Assembly: GCA_003693875.1 (NCBI GenBank)
Contig: RFLO01000002.1
Coordinates: 1 to 22,255 of the forward strand
Direction: 5' to 3'
DNA length: 22,255 nucleotides
Source of the DNA: Candidatus Pacearchaeota archaeon
GTDB lineage: Archaea; Nanobdellota; Nanobdellia; Pacearchaeales; GW2011-AR1
The notes under the pieces were generated by a model that was given only the letters and a program-made list of their open reading frames with translations, searched no databases and had not been told where the DNA came from. The position numbers and the translations under genes were made by a program. This document shows, piece by piece, positions 1-6,340 of this stretch (within the stretch, counting starts at the first letter, position 1; every line of letters starts with the position of its first letter).

Positions 1-30
1 ACATAAAGGTCTCCTAAATAACAATAAATA

Positions 31-825
31 CTATTCTAAAACAAGAAGCTTTATAAGATTTCTATTCTCTTCTATGAGGTTTTGAACAGACCTTACGGGG
101 GTCTTTCTAACAACGATAAGGCAAGGCATTCTCTCATAATCTGCTCTTTGCTTGGCCGAACTTACCTCGTCCTTTGTAATTGTTTTCTTGTTCTTTGCAA
201 CAAGTAAAAAATCTATGTTTCCCAAATTGCTTTTAACCCTCACCTTACCCACAACCTCTTTCTTGTCTACCTGGATTTTCTCAATAAACTCAAGCCCCCG
301 AGATTTGATAAAAGAGAGGACCTCCTCAAAAAAATCTTGCGATTTCTTCTTTAAAGCCGGCCCTTTCTCTTGGGCTTTTGCAGTGCTATCTTCTTTTTTT
401 AATTCTTTTTTTGGTTTTGCCTTCTCTTCTAAAAAAGCATACTTCCAAAAAATACGGCCCTCTTCCTTAAAAGGAATTGCGAAGTCTCTTAAATTTCTAA
501 GGGCAACCCTAATAGCTGGACTCTCAGCCCGATCTTCCAAGACGCCTTTTTCTTTCAGTTTCAAAAAAGCTTCCTTCTCAACTCCATTGAGGTAATTGCT
601 AAAACTCTCAAGCATCCTTTCCTGTCCCGGCAAAAAATAAAGCGGCGAAGAGCCAACCTTCAAAAAACTTGCCTTTATCGTTTTTTCTCCAAGCATCTCT
701 GCAAGAATTGCTGAAGCAAAAACCGGGCTCATCTCAATCGCCTTAGCAATCCTCACTGGAAGAGAAGGGCCATTCTCACGAATATATGAAACAATTCTTC
801 TCTTTTTTTCATTCACGTCAATCAT
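31..825 (-). CDS. Winged-helix protein with nuclease-like C-terminal domain
   Basis: A 264-residue protein whose precise function I do not recognise. Residues about 5-67 look like a winged-helix DNA-binding domain (KRRIVSYIRENGPSLPVRIA, then a recognition-helix-like segment and a hairpin). A Lys/Glu-rich linker lies at about 132-162. The last 100 residues alternate strands and helices in a way that recalls PD-(D/E)xK nucleases: IDFLLVAKNKK, a helix with AKQRADYERMP, then the strand CLIVVRK. The usual (D/E)xK is AxK here, so catalysis is doubtful. I chose the ATG at 825 because it overlaps the endA stop as ATGA and has GGAGGA about 7 nt upstream; a TTG 18 nt earlier is less likely. Translational coupling to endA suggests an RNA- or DNA-related role (inference). 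Confidence 0.75.
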   Translation of the reverse strand: MIDVNEKKRRIVSYIRENGPSLPVRIAKAIEMSPVFASAILAEMLGEKTIKASFLKVGSSPLYFLPGQERMLESFSNYLNGVEKEAFLKLKEKGVLEDRAESPAIRVALRNLRDFAIPFKEEGRIFWKYAFLEEKAKPKKELKKEDSTAKAQEKGPALKKKSQDFFEEVLSFIKSRGLEFIEKIQVDKKEVVGKVRVKSNLGNIDFLLVAKNKKTITKDEVSSAKQRADYERMPCLIVVRKTPVRSVQNLIEENRNLIKLLVLE

Positions 826-1340
826 CTCATCTTCCTCCAACAAACCTCAAAATAGCTCGCTTCGCCCTCCCCATCAAGAACTGCAATCATCAGCTTCTTC
901 TTAGTAGAGTGAGCGACGCGACTTTTGCTCACAACATCTTTTATCAGAATCCTTGCTTGCTCGCCAAGAACCTCTAAAAGCCAAAAAGAATGATTCTTAA
1001 AAACCCCCCTGCCTTTCTCATAAACTCTAAAATCTGCCCCGAACTTTAATGCAGGCTTTACAACATAACCTTTCTTCCGCAAATCGGAAAATATTGCATA
1101 TTTTAAAAAAAATCTCCCGTCCTTCCTTGAAAACTTCTTCAATAAGTTCTCAAAAAAAATCTCTTTGCCCTTCAAATCAAAAACCTGCAATTTACCGGAC
1201 TCAACAAGAAAAAGAGCCTCCTCTGGAAAATAAACCACTTTCTCACCAGCTCTTTCCCCAAAACACTTTGTGTTGCACAGCGTATCTGCCAGGACATCAT
1301 TAGAAAAAACCTCGCCCTGAACATAGGTTCCTTTAATCAT
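822..1340 (-). CDS. endA: tRNA-splicing endonuclease (EndA)
   Basis: Archaeal tRNA intron endonuclease, which cuts bulge-helix-bulge motifs at both ends of introns in pre-tRNA. The 172-residue length fits the single-unit (homotetramer, alpha4-type) enzymes. The catalytic domain is clear: KFGADFRVYEKG carries the likely catalytic Tyr107, NHSFWLLEV the His117, and HSTKKKLMIAVLD the Lys148, matching the Tyr/His/Lys triad of Methanocaldococcus EndA. The start is ATG at 1340 rather than the TTG just upstream, because a TATA box (CTTTATAATC on this strand) is centred about 26 nt away, which points to a leaderless mRNA. It is the first gene of a two-gene operon with the winged-helix protein. It is divergent from tRNA-Gln, with the two promoters back to back. 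Confidence 0.93.
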   Translation of the reverse strand: MIKGTYVQGEVFSNDVLADTLCNTKCFGERAGEKVVYFPEEALFLVESGKLQVFDLKGKEIFFENLLKKFSRKDGRFFLKYAIFSDLRKKGYVVKPALKFGADFRVYEKGRGVFKNHSFWLLEVLGEQARILIKDVVSKSRVAHSTKKKLMIAVLDGEGEASYFEVCWRKMR

Positions 1341-1360
1341 CAAATTTTCTAAATTCTAAA

Positions 1361-1370
1361 GATTATAAAG
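1361..1370 (-). promoter_or_regulatory. TATA box of endA operon
   Basis: CTTTATAATC on the minus strand, centred about 26 nt upstream of the endA ATG at 1340. The spacing predicts transcription starting at or very near the start codon. Confidence 0.65.
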
Positions 1371-1380
1371 TTTTTTAAAT
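1371..1380 (+). promoter_or_regulatory. TATA box of tRNA-Gln transcript
   Basis: TTTTTTAAAT centred about 26 nt upstream of the first base of the tRNA at 1402. It directly abuts the oppositely oriented endA TATA box, so TBP binding at the two sites may interfere (inference). Confidence 0.6.
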
Positions 1381-1401
1381 CACCCAAAGCTTAAAAGTCA
1401 A

Positions 1402-1474
1402 AGCCCTGTAGTCTAGCGGTCAAGGATGCGAGACTCTGGATCTCGCGACCCAGGTTCGAATCCTGGCAGGGCTA
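1402..1474 (+). tRNA. tRNA-Gln: tRNA-Gln (anticodon CUG)
   Basis: A complete 73-nt cloverleaf. The acceptor stem AGCCCTG pairs with CAGGGCT, with discriminator A at 1474. The D stem is GTCT/GGAT with two G-U pairs and the D loop contains GG. The anticodon stem CGAGA/TCTCG encloses the loop CTCTGGA, giving anticodon CTG at 1435-1437. The variable loop is 4 nt, and the T arm is CCAGG-TTCGAAT-CCTGG. The A1-U72 first pair is usual for archaeal tRNA-Gln. No CCA is encoded and there is no intron. The MGMT coding sequence starts at the very next base. Confidence 0.96.
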
Positions 1475-1786
1475 TTGGCAAAAAAAAGTTTCAGCTCAAA
1501 GGCATATTCTGTCCTAAAAAAAGTTCCAAAAGGAAAAGTTACAACATACAAAGAAATTGCCCTCGCATTGAAAACAAAAGCCTATCGTGCAGTAGGGCGC
1601 GCAATGAACAAAAACAAAAACGCTCCAAAAATCCCCTGCCACAGGGTTGTTAAAAGCAACGGAGAAGTCGGAGGCTACATCCTCGGAACAAAAACAAAAG
1701 AAAATCTCCTAAGAAAAGAGGGCATAAAGATAAAAAACGGAAAGGTTTCAAACTTCAAAGAAGTCCTCTTTAAATTTAACCACTAA
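1475..1786 (+). CDS. ogt: Minimal methylated-DNA-protein cysteine methyltransferase (MGMT/Ogt)
   Basis: Suicide repair protein that transfers the alkyl group from O6-alkylguanine to its own cysteine. The 103 residues cover only the active C-terminal domain: PKGKVTTYKEIA, the YRAVGRAM helix with the likely Arg finger (Arg38), the active site PCHRV with Cys55, and GGYILGTKTKENLLRKEG. Cys55 is kept, so this is not an alkyltransferase-like protein (those have Trp there). The N-terminal domain of full-length Ogt/Ada-C is absent. The start appears to be TTG at 1475, the first base after the tRNA; no in-frame ATG lies before the conserved region. It has no promoter or Shine-Dalgarno of its own, so it is probably made from the tRNA-Gln transcript. 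Confidence 0.88.
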   Translation: MAKKSFSSKAYSVLKKVPKGKVTTYKEIALALKTKAYRAVGRAMNKNKNAPKIPCHRVVKSNGEVGGYILGTKTKENLLRKEGIKIKNGKVSNFKEVLFKFNH

Positions 1787-1798
1787 AAAGTCAAACGA

Positions 1799-1810
1799 AA
1801 ATATTTAATA
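1799..1810 (+). promoter_or_regulatory. TATA box of 52-residue membrane protein
   Basis: AAATATTTAATA, about 50 nt upstream of the ATG at 1856. Unlike most genes here, this spacing leaves a leader of roughly 25 nt that carries a Shine-Dalgarno sequence. Confidence 0.5.
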
Positions 1811-1840
1811 AAAGAATTTCCTAACAAAAATAACTAAAAA

Positions 1841-1847
1841 GGGGGGT
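1841..1847 (+). promoter_or_regulatory. Strong ribosome binding site
   Basis: GGGGGGT ends 8 nt before the ATG at 1856 and can pair with the pyrimidine-rich 3' end of archaeal 16S rRNA. It supports translation of the short ORF downstream. Confidence 0.55.
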
Positions 1848-1855
1848 AAAAAAAT

Positions 1856-2014
1856 ATGGAGTCTCTAAACGCCTGGATTACAACCCTTATTGGGATCCTT
1901 ATGGTTATCTCGCTTCTAACTGATAAGATAGGGAATCTAACAAAGGGGTTCACAGGATGGGTTGTAGCAATTCTTGTTCTCTTGATGGGGATAATTTCCC
2001 TTACAAAAAAATAA
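1856..2014 (+). CDS. Small two-helix membrane protein
   Basis: A 52-residue ORF, too short for most gene callers. Two hydrophobic helices are evident: about residues 7-21 (WITTLIGILMVISLL) and 34-49 (GWVVAILVLLMGIIS). A polar turn DKIGNLTKGF separates them and the protein ends in Lys-Lys. A TATA box and a strong G-rich ribosome binding site precede it and a T-rich tract follows, so it looks like a complete, independently transcribed gene. I do not recognise the family. It could be a small membrane subunit or a holin-like protein, but nothing nearby supports a specific role. Confidence 0.65.
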   Translation: MESLNAWITTLIGILMVISLLTDKIGNLTKGFTGWVVAILVLLMGIISLTKK

Positions 2015-2030
2015 TCACAAAACAACAACG

Positions 2031-2051
2031 CTATTTTTTCTTTTGTGTTTA
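2031..2051 (+). terminator. T-rich terminator candidate
   Basis: A pyrimidine-rich tract with TTTTTT at 2033-2038 and further T-runs follows the stop at 2014. This is the usual form of archaeal intrinsic termination signals. There is no hairpin. Confidence 0.4.
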
Positions 2052-2061
2052 TTTGTTTATC

Positions 2062-2075
2062 AAAAAATATTTAAG
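2062..2075 (+). promoter_or_regulatory. TATA box of small unknown gene
   Basis: AAAAAATATTTAAG centred about 31 nt before the ATG at 2100. It predicts a leader of only a few nucleotides. Confidence 0.5.
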
Positions 2076-2099
2076 TCGTGAAAAATTTAACCAATTTTG

Positions 2100-2396
2100 A
2101 TGATAGAGTATCTAATAGAATTAATCAAAAAAGACCTTGAACTTCTTGAAAAAAAACCAAGAAGAATCGCGGTCTATAACGGGCCGCCGTGGGCAAAAAA
2201 AGCTATTTGTGATGAATTAAACCGGCTAGGCTATATTGCTTCTGTCAGTGAAAAACCTCGCGGTTACTCAGTTGACTTGGCAGGCTTAGCAAGAACTTAC
2301 AAGATTTCAATCCCTCAGAAGGCTCCAGATTCTCATTGCAGTCCTTTTATCAATGACTCTGGAAAGGTCATCTACGCTAGCCCCGAAAACCCCTAA
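2100..2396 (+). CDS. Small protein of unknown function
   Basis: A 98-residue ORF starting at ATG 2100; a TTG at 2097 is in frame. The first 75 residues look like a real soluble protein: an amphipathic helix (YLIELIKKDLELLEKKP), a strand RIAVYNG, then PPWAKKAICDELNRLGYIASV, which reads as a helix-strand pair of an alpha/beta fold. I recognise no family. The last 30 residues (SHCSPFINDSGKVIYASPENP at the end) overlap the antisense XPF-type nuclease gene by 90 nt and may be poorly constrained. The promoter placed at the usual distance is the best support besides composition. Confidence 0.6.
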   Translation: MIEYLIELIKKDLELLEKKPRRIAVYNGPPWAKKAICDELNRLGYIASVSEKPRGYSVDLAGLARTYKISIPQKAPDSHCSPFINDSGKVIYASPENP

Positions 2397-2957
2397 AAGA
2401 CTCCCAAACTCGTCCAAAAGCTTTCTAGACTTCTGAGCCCCCACTCCAAAAAACCCCTGTAGGACAAGTTCCTTTTGCTCCCTTAAACTCAGGCGGCTCT
2501 TTCTTCCCCTAAAAAATCCCTCATTTTTTCTTGTTTTCTCAAGAATCTTTGAAATCAAAGATGCACTTTCCTCAGCACATTCGGTACGGACAACAGGGAT
2601 CTGAAAATCAAGACAAATAGAAAAAAGTGCAGAGTCAAAGGCTTTTTGTCTCTTGCCTTCAAGCTCTTTTGCTCCTTCAATCAGAAAAATCTTCTGCGGA
2701 GCTTTCAAAAGCTCTTTTGCCTGCAAAAAAAGCCTTCCATCGTAAATTGAATTAACAAAATCGCTAACCGTCTTCCTCTCGACAACAACATCACCAACCA
2801 CATAATCTCCTATCTCAAGATTTTCAAAACAAACATCAAAACGCCCTGCCAGGAGATGTGCAACAAGAGAATTCTTCTCGCGATTGTCAACTAAAATCCT
2901 TGACAATTCTTCGTTTTGCACTTCCTTGCCTGAAAAAATGTCCTCAAATACGGGCAT
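2307..2957 (-). CDS. XPF/ERCC4-type structure-specific nuclease with HhH2 domain
   Basis: Nuclease of the XPF/Mus81/Hef family, which cuts branched DNA such as forks and flaps. The ERCC4 core is clear: LVDNRE (Asp24, Glu27), IGDYVVGDVVVERK with the hallmark ERK at 60-62 and Asp66, then alternating strands and helices to about residue 145. Residues about 160-215 form the helix-hairpin-helix pair (LVLQGFFGVGAQKSRKLL and the following LSRVIDKRTAMRIWSLL) that mediates dimerisation and DNA binding. At 216 residues it lacks any helicase domain. In many Euryarchaeota the helicase and this nuclease are fused as Hef; here a matching helicase is encoded separately at 7892-9430. It has its own divergent promoter, next to that of the DsbA-like gene. 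Confidence 0.9.
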   Translation of the reverse strand: MPVFEDIFSGKEVQNEELSRILVDNREKNSLVAHLLAGRFDVCFENLEIGDYVVGDVVVERKTVSDFVNSIYDGRLFLQAKELLKAPQKIFLIEGAKELEGKRQKAFDSALFSICLDFQIPVVRTECAEESASLISKILEKTRKNEGFFRGRKSRLSLREQKELVLQGFFGVGAQKSRKLLDEFGSLLGVFGASVDDLSRVIDKRTAMRIWSLLRD

Positions 2958-2977
2958 AAAAAATCAAAAAAAGCAGT

Positions 2978-2990
2978 CTTTTTATCTTTT
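2978..2990 (-). promoter_or_regulatory. TATA box of XPF-type nuclease
   Basis: AAAAGATAAAAAG on the minus strand, centred about 27 nt upstream of the ATG at 2957. Confidence 0.45.
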
Positions 2991-3003
2991 CCCACCCCCA
3001 CAA

Positions 3004-3016
3004 AAAATTTATAAAG
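3004..3016 (+). promoter_or_regulatory. TATA box of DsbA-like gene
   Basis: AAAATTTATAAAG centred about 26 nt upstream of the ATG at 3037. It supports that start over longer in-frame starts lying inside the opposite-strand nuclease gene. Confidence 0.65.
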
Positions 3017-3036
3017 TCCCAAAAACTTTTCACCAG

Positions 3037-4032
3037 ATGGTTAAAAAGAAAAAGGGTGCAAAAAATTCTAAAAAAATCGACGGATGGAAGGTTGCGACAA
3101 TAATTCTTGCAATAATTGTTTTAATTCAATTAAGCTTGCCGCACGAAAGCGGGGCTTCAAAAGCTCAAATAAAGGAAAAAATTGAAAATCTGTTTAAAAA
3201 AAGCGGCGTAAGCGGCGAAGTAAAAAGCATAAAAGAGGAAAGCGGGCTTTACAACATAACAGTGTCCAGCCCACAAGGTGATACAAACCTTTTTGTGACT
3301 CTTGACGGTAAAAATTTTGTTCCTTTAGTAGTTCCTATGGAAGCCTTAGAGAGGCAAGTATCTTCACAGCCCAATGAACAGCCTGCTCAAGAAATACCAA
3401 AATCTCAAAAGCCAAAAGTAGAGCTTTTCGTTATGTCCTACTGCCCATTTGGAACACAGATGGAAAAAGGCTTCTTACCAGTATTAAAGCTTCTAAAAGA
3501 CGATATAGACTTTAGCATAAAATTCGTAAACTACGCAATGCACCCAAGCCAAGGCGAAGTAGAAGAGAACCTAAGACAATACTGCATTCAAAAAGAACAA
3601 AAAGATAAGTTCTACGACTACCTCTCTTGCTTCCTTGAAAAAGGAGATTCTTCCTCTTGCATTACCAAAACACAAATCAACAAGGAAAAACTAAGTGCCT
3701 GTGAAAAATCCACTGACAAAAAGTTTAATGTAACCAAAAACTTAAACGACCACTCAAGTTGGCTTAATGGCAGATTTCCAAGATTCCTAATCCACGATGA
3801 AGAAAACAAAAAGTATGGTGTCCAGGGTTCTCCAACCCTTGTAATAAACGGGGTCCAAGCACAAACTGCCAGAGATTCTGCTTCAATCCTTAAAACAATC
3901 TGCTCAAGCTTTACAAACCCTCCAGAAAAGTGCAACACAGAGCTGTCATCAGCACAACCTTCTCCTGGTTTTGGTTTCTCTGAAGCAACAAGTCAAAACA
4001 TGCAAGCGGCTGCTGCCGCCTGTGGAGCATAA
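3037..4032 (+). CDS. Membrane-anchored DsbA-like thioredoxin-fold protein (monothiol CPFG)
   Basis: A 331-residue protein with a Lys-rich start and one membrane segment at about 18-34, so the rest is probably outside the cell. Residues about 45-100 form a small N-terminal domain, followed by a Gln/Pro linker. The thioredoxin fold begins at about 127 with VELFVMSYCPFGTQMEKG. The usual CxxC is reduced to Cys136-Pro-Phe-Gly. The cis-proline loop is GVQGSPTLVING at 261-272. Further cysteines at 183, 198, 208, 222, 289, 299 and 329 could form structural disulfides. Thiol oxidation, reduction or isomerisation of exported proteins is plausible, and several Cys-rich exported proteins are encoded nearby. 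The start at 3037 was chosen from its TATA box and the basic N-terminus. Confidence 0.82.
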   Translation: MVKKKKGAKNSKKIDGWKVATIILAIIVLIQLSLPHESGASKAQIKEKIENLFKKSGVSGEVKSIKEESGLYNITVSSPQGDTNLFVTLDGKNFVPLVVPMEALERQVSSQPNEQPAQEIPKSQKPKVELFVMSYCPFGTQMEKGFLPVLKLLKDDIDFSIKFVNYAMHPSQGEVEENLRQYCIQKEQKDKFYDYLSCFLEKGDSSSCITKTQINKEKLSACEKSTDKKFNVTKNLNDHSSWLNGRFPRFLIHDEENKKYGVQGSPTLVINGVQAQTARDSASILKTICSSFTNPPEKCNTELSSAQPSPGFGFSEATSQNMQAAAAACGA

Positions 4033-4053
4033 AAGATATTTCCTAAAACAACA

Positions 4054-4066
4054 AAGTTTATTTACT
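4054..4066 (+). promoter_or_regulatory. TATA box of amino-acid dehydrogenase
   Basis: An A/T-rich box with GTTTATTTA at 4056-4064, centred about 26 nt before ATG 4086. It favours that start over the TTG at 4074. Confidence 0.5.
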
Positions 4067-4085
4067 ATAAAGATTGAAGGTATGC

Positions 4086-5150
4086 ATGAGACCTCAGAAA
4101 GTTTACAATTTTGACACTCCCTTTCTTTTCGGCTCAATAGTTGTTGATAGCACTACCCTTGGAAATCCTCTTGGTGGAACTCGGATGATGGAGTATCCCG
4201 GGCCAAGAGAAGCAGAAGAGGATGCACGAAGGCTTGCAAGAGGAATGACTTACAAATTTGGTGAAACTTCCCTCCCATTCGGGGGAGCAAAGGCAGCTAT
4301 TTGCCCAAAAACAGAAGACAAAAATGCTGTTCTAAGGGAATACGCCAGAATACTTACAGAATTTAATGAAGGTCTTTCAAGAGAAAGGGGAAGATATTTT
4401 ATAACCGGAGAAGATATTGGAATAGGTGTTCCGGAAGTAGATTTTCTTCAAAACCATACAAATCCCGATTACCTCATTGGCTCAAGCAAAGGTTCCGGAG
4501 ATCCTTCACCCTTCACAGCAGAAGGCGTATTCAATGCACTAAAAGTCTGCTGTCTTTGGAAATATGGGGTCAAAAGCCCAAAAGAAAAAACAGTCCTTCT
4601 CCAAGGAATAGGAAAGGTTGGCTCATCGCTCCTCAAACTTTTAGCAGAAGAGGGAGCAAAAGTTATTGCCGCGGACAAAAATCCAAAATCATTGGAAAGA
4701 GCAAGAGAAAAATTCAGTGGATATGATAATGTAAGTTTCCTTGAGCCAGAAGAAGCAGACACTCTTTTTGAAAGAAAAGCAGACATACTCGTCCCCTGTG
4801 CCATCGGCGGAACAATCACTGAAGAAGCAGTTAGAAAAACTGGAGCAAAAATCGTCTGTGGAGCCGCAAATAACCAGCTTGAAAACCTTGAAGTAGCTGA
4901 TTTTATGCACCGAAACGGAACAATTTATGCTCCAGACTACATCGCAAACTCAGCTGGAGCAATTCGCGTCGGGGTAGAAGTTCTCTCGAGAGGAAGAGAT
5001 TTTAACAAAGAACTCTTCGAAATAGAATTCAACCAAATTCCGCTGAGAGTAAATGAAACATTGTACTTATCCAGAAAGGAAATGAAAAATCCCGCAAGAG
5101 TTTCAATTGAAAGGGTTGATAGAAAACTCAGCCTCCTAAACCAACTCTAA
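4086..5150 (+). CDS. Leu/Phe/Val/Glu dehydrogenase family amino-acid dehydrogenase (leucine dehydrogenase-like)
   Basis: NAD(P)-dependent oxidative deaminase that interconverts an amino acid and its 2-oxo acid plus ammonia. The 354-residue length and motifs match leucine/phenylalanine dehydrogenases better than the longer hexameric glutamate dehydrogenases. Visible features are GMTYK (substrate Lys57), PFGGAKAAI (catalytic Lys69), TGEDIGI (Asp110), the Rossmann motif LLQGIGKVGSSLL (GIGKVG at 174-179) with Asp197 ending the second strand, VPCAIGG, CGAANNQLE and YAPDYIANSAGAI. The family GGGK is GGAK here. Asp at the end of the second strand favours NAD (inference). The exact substrate cannot be read. 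The stop codon overlaps that of rfcL (convergent, 4 nt). Confidence 0.88.
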   Translation: MRPQKVYNFDTPFLFGSIVVDSTTLGNPLGGTRMMEYPGPREAEEDARRLARGMTYKFGETSLPFGGAKAAICPKTEDKNAVLREYARILTEFNEGLSRERGRYFITGEDIGIGVPEVDFLQNHTNPDYLIGSSKGSGDPSPFTAEGVFNALKVCCLWKYGVKSPKEKTVLLQGIGKVGSSLLKLLAEEGAKVIAADKNPKSLERAREKFSGYDNVSFLEPEEADTLFERKADILVPCAIGGTITEEAVRKTGAKIVCGAANNQLENLEVADFMHRNGTIYAPDYIANSAGAIRVGVEVLSRGRDFNKELFEIEFNQIPLRVNETLYLSRKEMKNPARVSIERVDRKLSLLNQL

Positions 5151-6340
5151 ATCTTCTTGTCTAAAAACTCCTTTTCCTCATCACTTAGCCCTAACTCCTC
5201 ACGAACTGCAGGATTCTTCAAGACAAACCTTAAAAGCAAAAAATCTTTCATAGCAGCCCTAACAGAAGTGTGACAGGAGCGCGCATATTTCTCACAAATA
5301 GACTTCTTCTTAGCCATCCTCTGATTTGAAAGCCAAATCTTCAGGATTCTTGAAGGTTTTTTGTAACTTGTCCATCCGCTACGATTGTATTTTTTAACGG
5401 AAGCTATTGCCGGACCAAGAAAAAAATGTTCATAGACCATAAATCTCCAATGCCTTTGCCTCCTAATCCTTCCACGAAAAACATCTGCAAGGGCTAATGC
5501 AAAATAAGCGCGCGCAAGTTCCTCTCCACTATATTCCTCGGGAATATTTTCGTCAATCCACAAAAAGATTTCATCAAGAGGCATATTAACTTCATTAAAA
5601 ACGCGGAGCATTTCTTCGTTAATTCGTGCATTCTTGAAAACATACTGCATAGCTGAAAAAATTGATTGTTCTTTGTCCCTTTCACCAATCTCTTTTACAA
5701 GTTCTTTTGAATCCATCTTAGAAAGCATCTGCAAATCGTTTATGGCTGCGCGGATATCGCCTCTCGACCTAATCGCAATTGACTTCAAAACGTCCCCTGA
5801 AACAACGCAGTTCTCTTTCTCACACACCTCCATTAAAATCTTCAAAATTGTTTTGTAATCTGCCTCTTTTAACTCTACAAGCTCTGCCTTCCGTCGCAGG
5901 AGATTAAATTTTTTCTGCCATATATCATTTGCAGTAAGAATCATTGGAAAAGCCGTCTTCTCAATAATTGATAGAACTTCTCCAAGCCCTCCCTTATCTC
6001 TTGTAGCAGAAACTCCATCAATCTCATCCATTAGAATTATCTTGTTCTTACGAAAAAGGCTTTTTTGTGAGGATGCTGGACCAACGATTTTTGAAATTTT
6101 TTCGCGGTCGCGAAGGTCGCTCGCATTAAGCTCAAGTATCTCTGCGTCCATTTCCAGGGCAATTGCATAAGCCATGCTTGTCTTGCCCACTCCTGCGGGA
6201 CCGTGAAGAACAAGTGCTTTTTTAGCCGGAAACTTCCTCAAGAAAGCTCGAACCTTGTCAATAGCAAGGTCCTGCCCCCTAATTTCATCAAAAGAGCGTG
6301 CACGATATTTCTCACACCACGGAGAATCATTCACCTCCAT
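5147..6340 (-). CDS. rfcL: Replication factor C large subunit
   Basis: Large subunit of the clamp loader that opens PCNA and loads it on primer-template DNA. AAA+ features are in order: CEKYRARSFDEIRGQ (RFC box II-like), Walker A GPAGVGKT at 47-54, LNASDLRDRE, Walker B ILMDEID at 103-108, sensor 1 ILTAND at 134-139 and sensor 2 SRGDIRAAINDLQ at 192-204. The C-terminal collar domain follows. At 397 residues it is shorter than many archaeal RfcL (often near 480-500). It ends EEKEFLDKKI with no recognisable PCNA-interacting QxxLxxFF tail. It is the last gene of the rfcS-Nudix-rfcL operon. The ATG overlaps the Nudix gene by 14 nt and has GGAGGAGGG as ribosome binding site at 6347-6355. Confidence 0.95.
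   Translation of the reverse strand: MEVNDSPWCEKYRARSFDEIRGQDLAIDKVRAFLRKFPAKKALVLHGPAGVGKTSMAYAIALEMDAEILELNASDLRDREKISKIVGPASSQKSLFRKNKIILMDEIDGVSATRDKGGLGEVLSIIEKTAFPMILTANDIWQKKFNLLRRKAELVELKEADYKTILKILMEVCEKENCVVSGDVLKSIAIRSRGDIRAAINDLQMLSKMDSKELVKEIGERDKEQSIFSAMQYVFKNARINEEMLRVFNEVNMPLDEIFLWIDENIPEEYSGEELARAYFALALADVFRGRIRRQRHWRFMVYEHFFLGPAIASVKKYNRSGWTSYKKPSRILKIWLSNQRMAKKKSICEKYARSCHTSVRAAMKDFLLLRFVLKNPAVREELGLSDEEKEFLDKKI

Noticed and set aside
152..595. Open frame of 147 codons on the plus strand
   Set aside because: Antisense to the winged-helix/nuclease-like gene, Ser/Phe-rich, no promoter or ribosome binding site; a shadow of the Lys/Glu-rich coding strand.
1426..1653. Open frame on the plus strand through the tRNA and MGMT
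   Set aside because: It begins inside tRNA-Gln and overlaps MGMT in another frame; the protein has no domain-like features.
1834..2028. Minus-strand frame opposite the 52-residue membrane protein
   Set aside because: The plus-strand ORF has a promoter, a strong ribosome binding site and two clean membrane helices; the minus frame has none of these.
2884..3036. Longer N-terminus for the DsbA-like protein
   Set aside because: It would run through the nuclease start and both promoters; the ATG at 3037 follows a TATA box at the usual distance and gives a normal membrane anchor.
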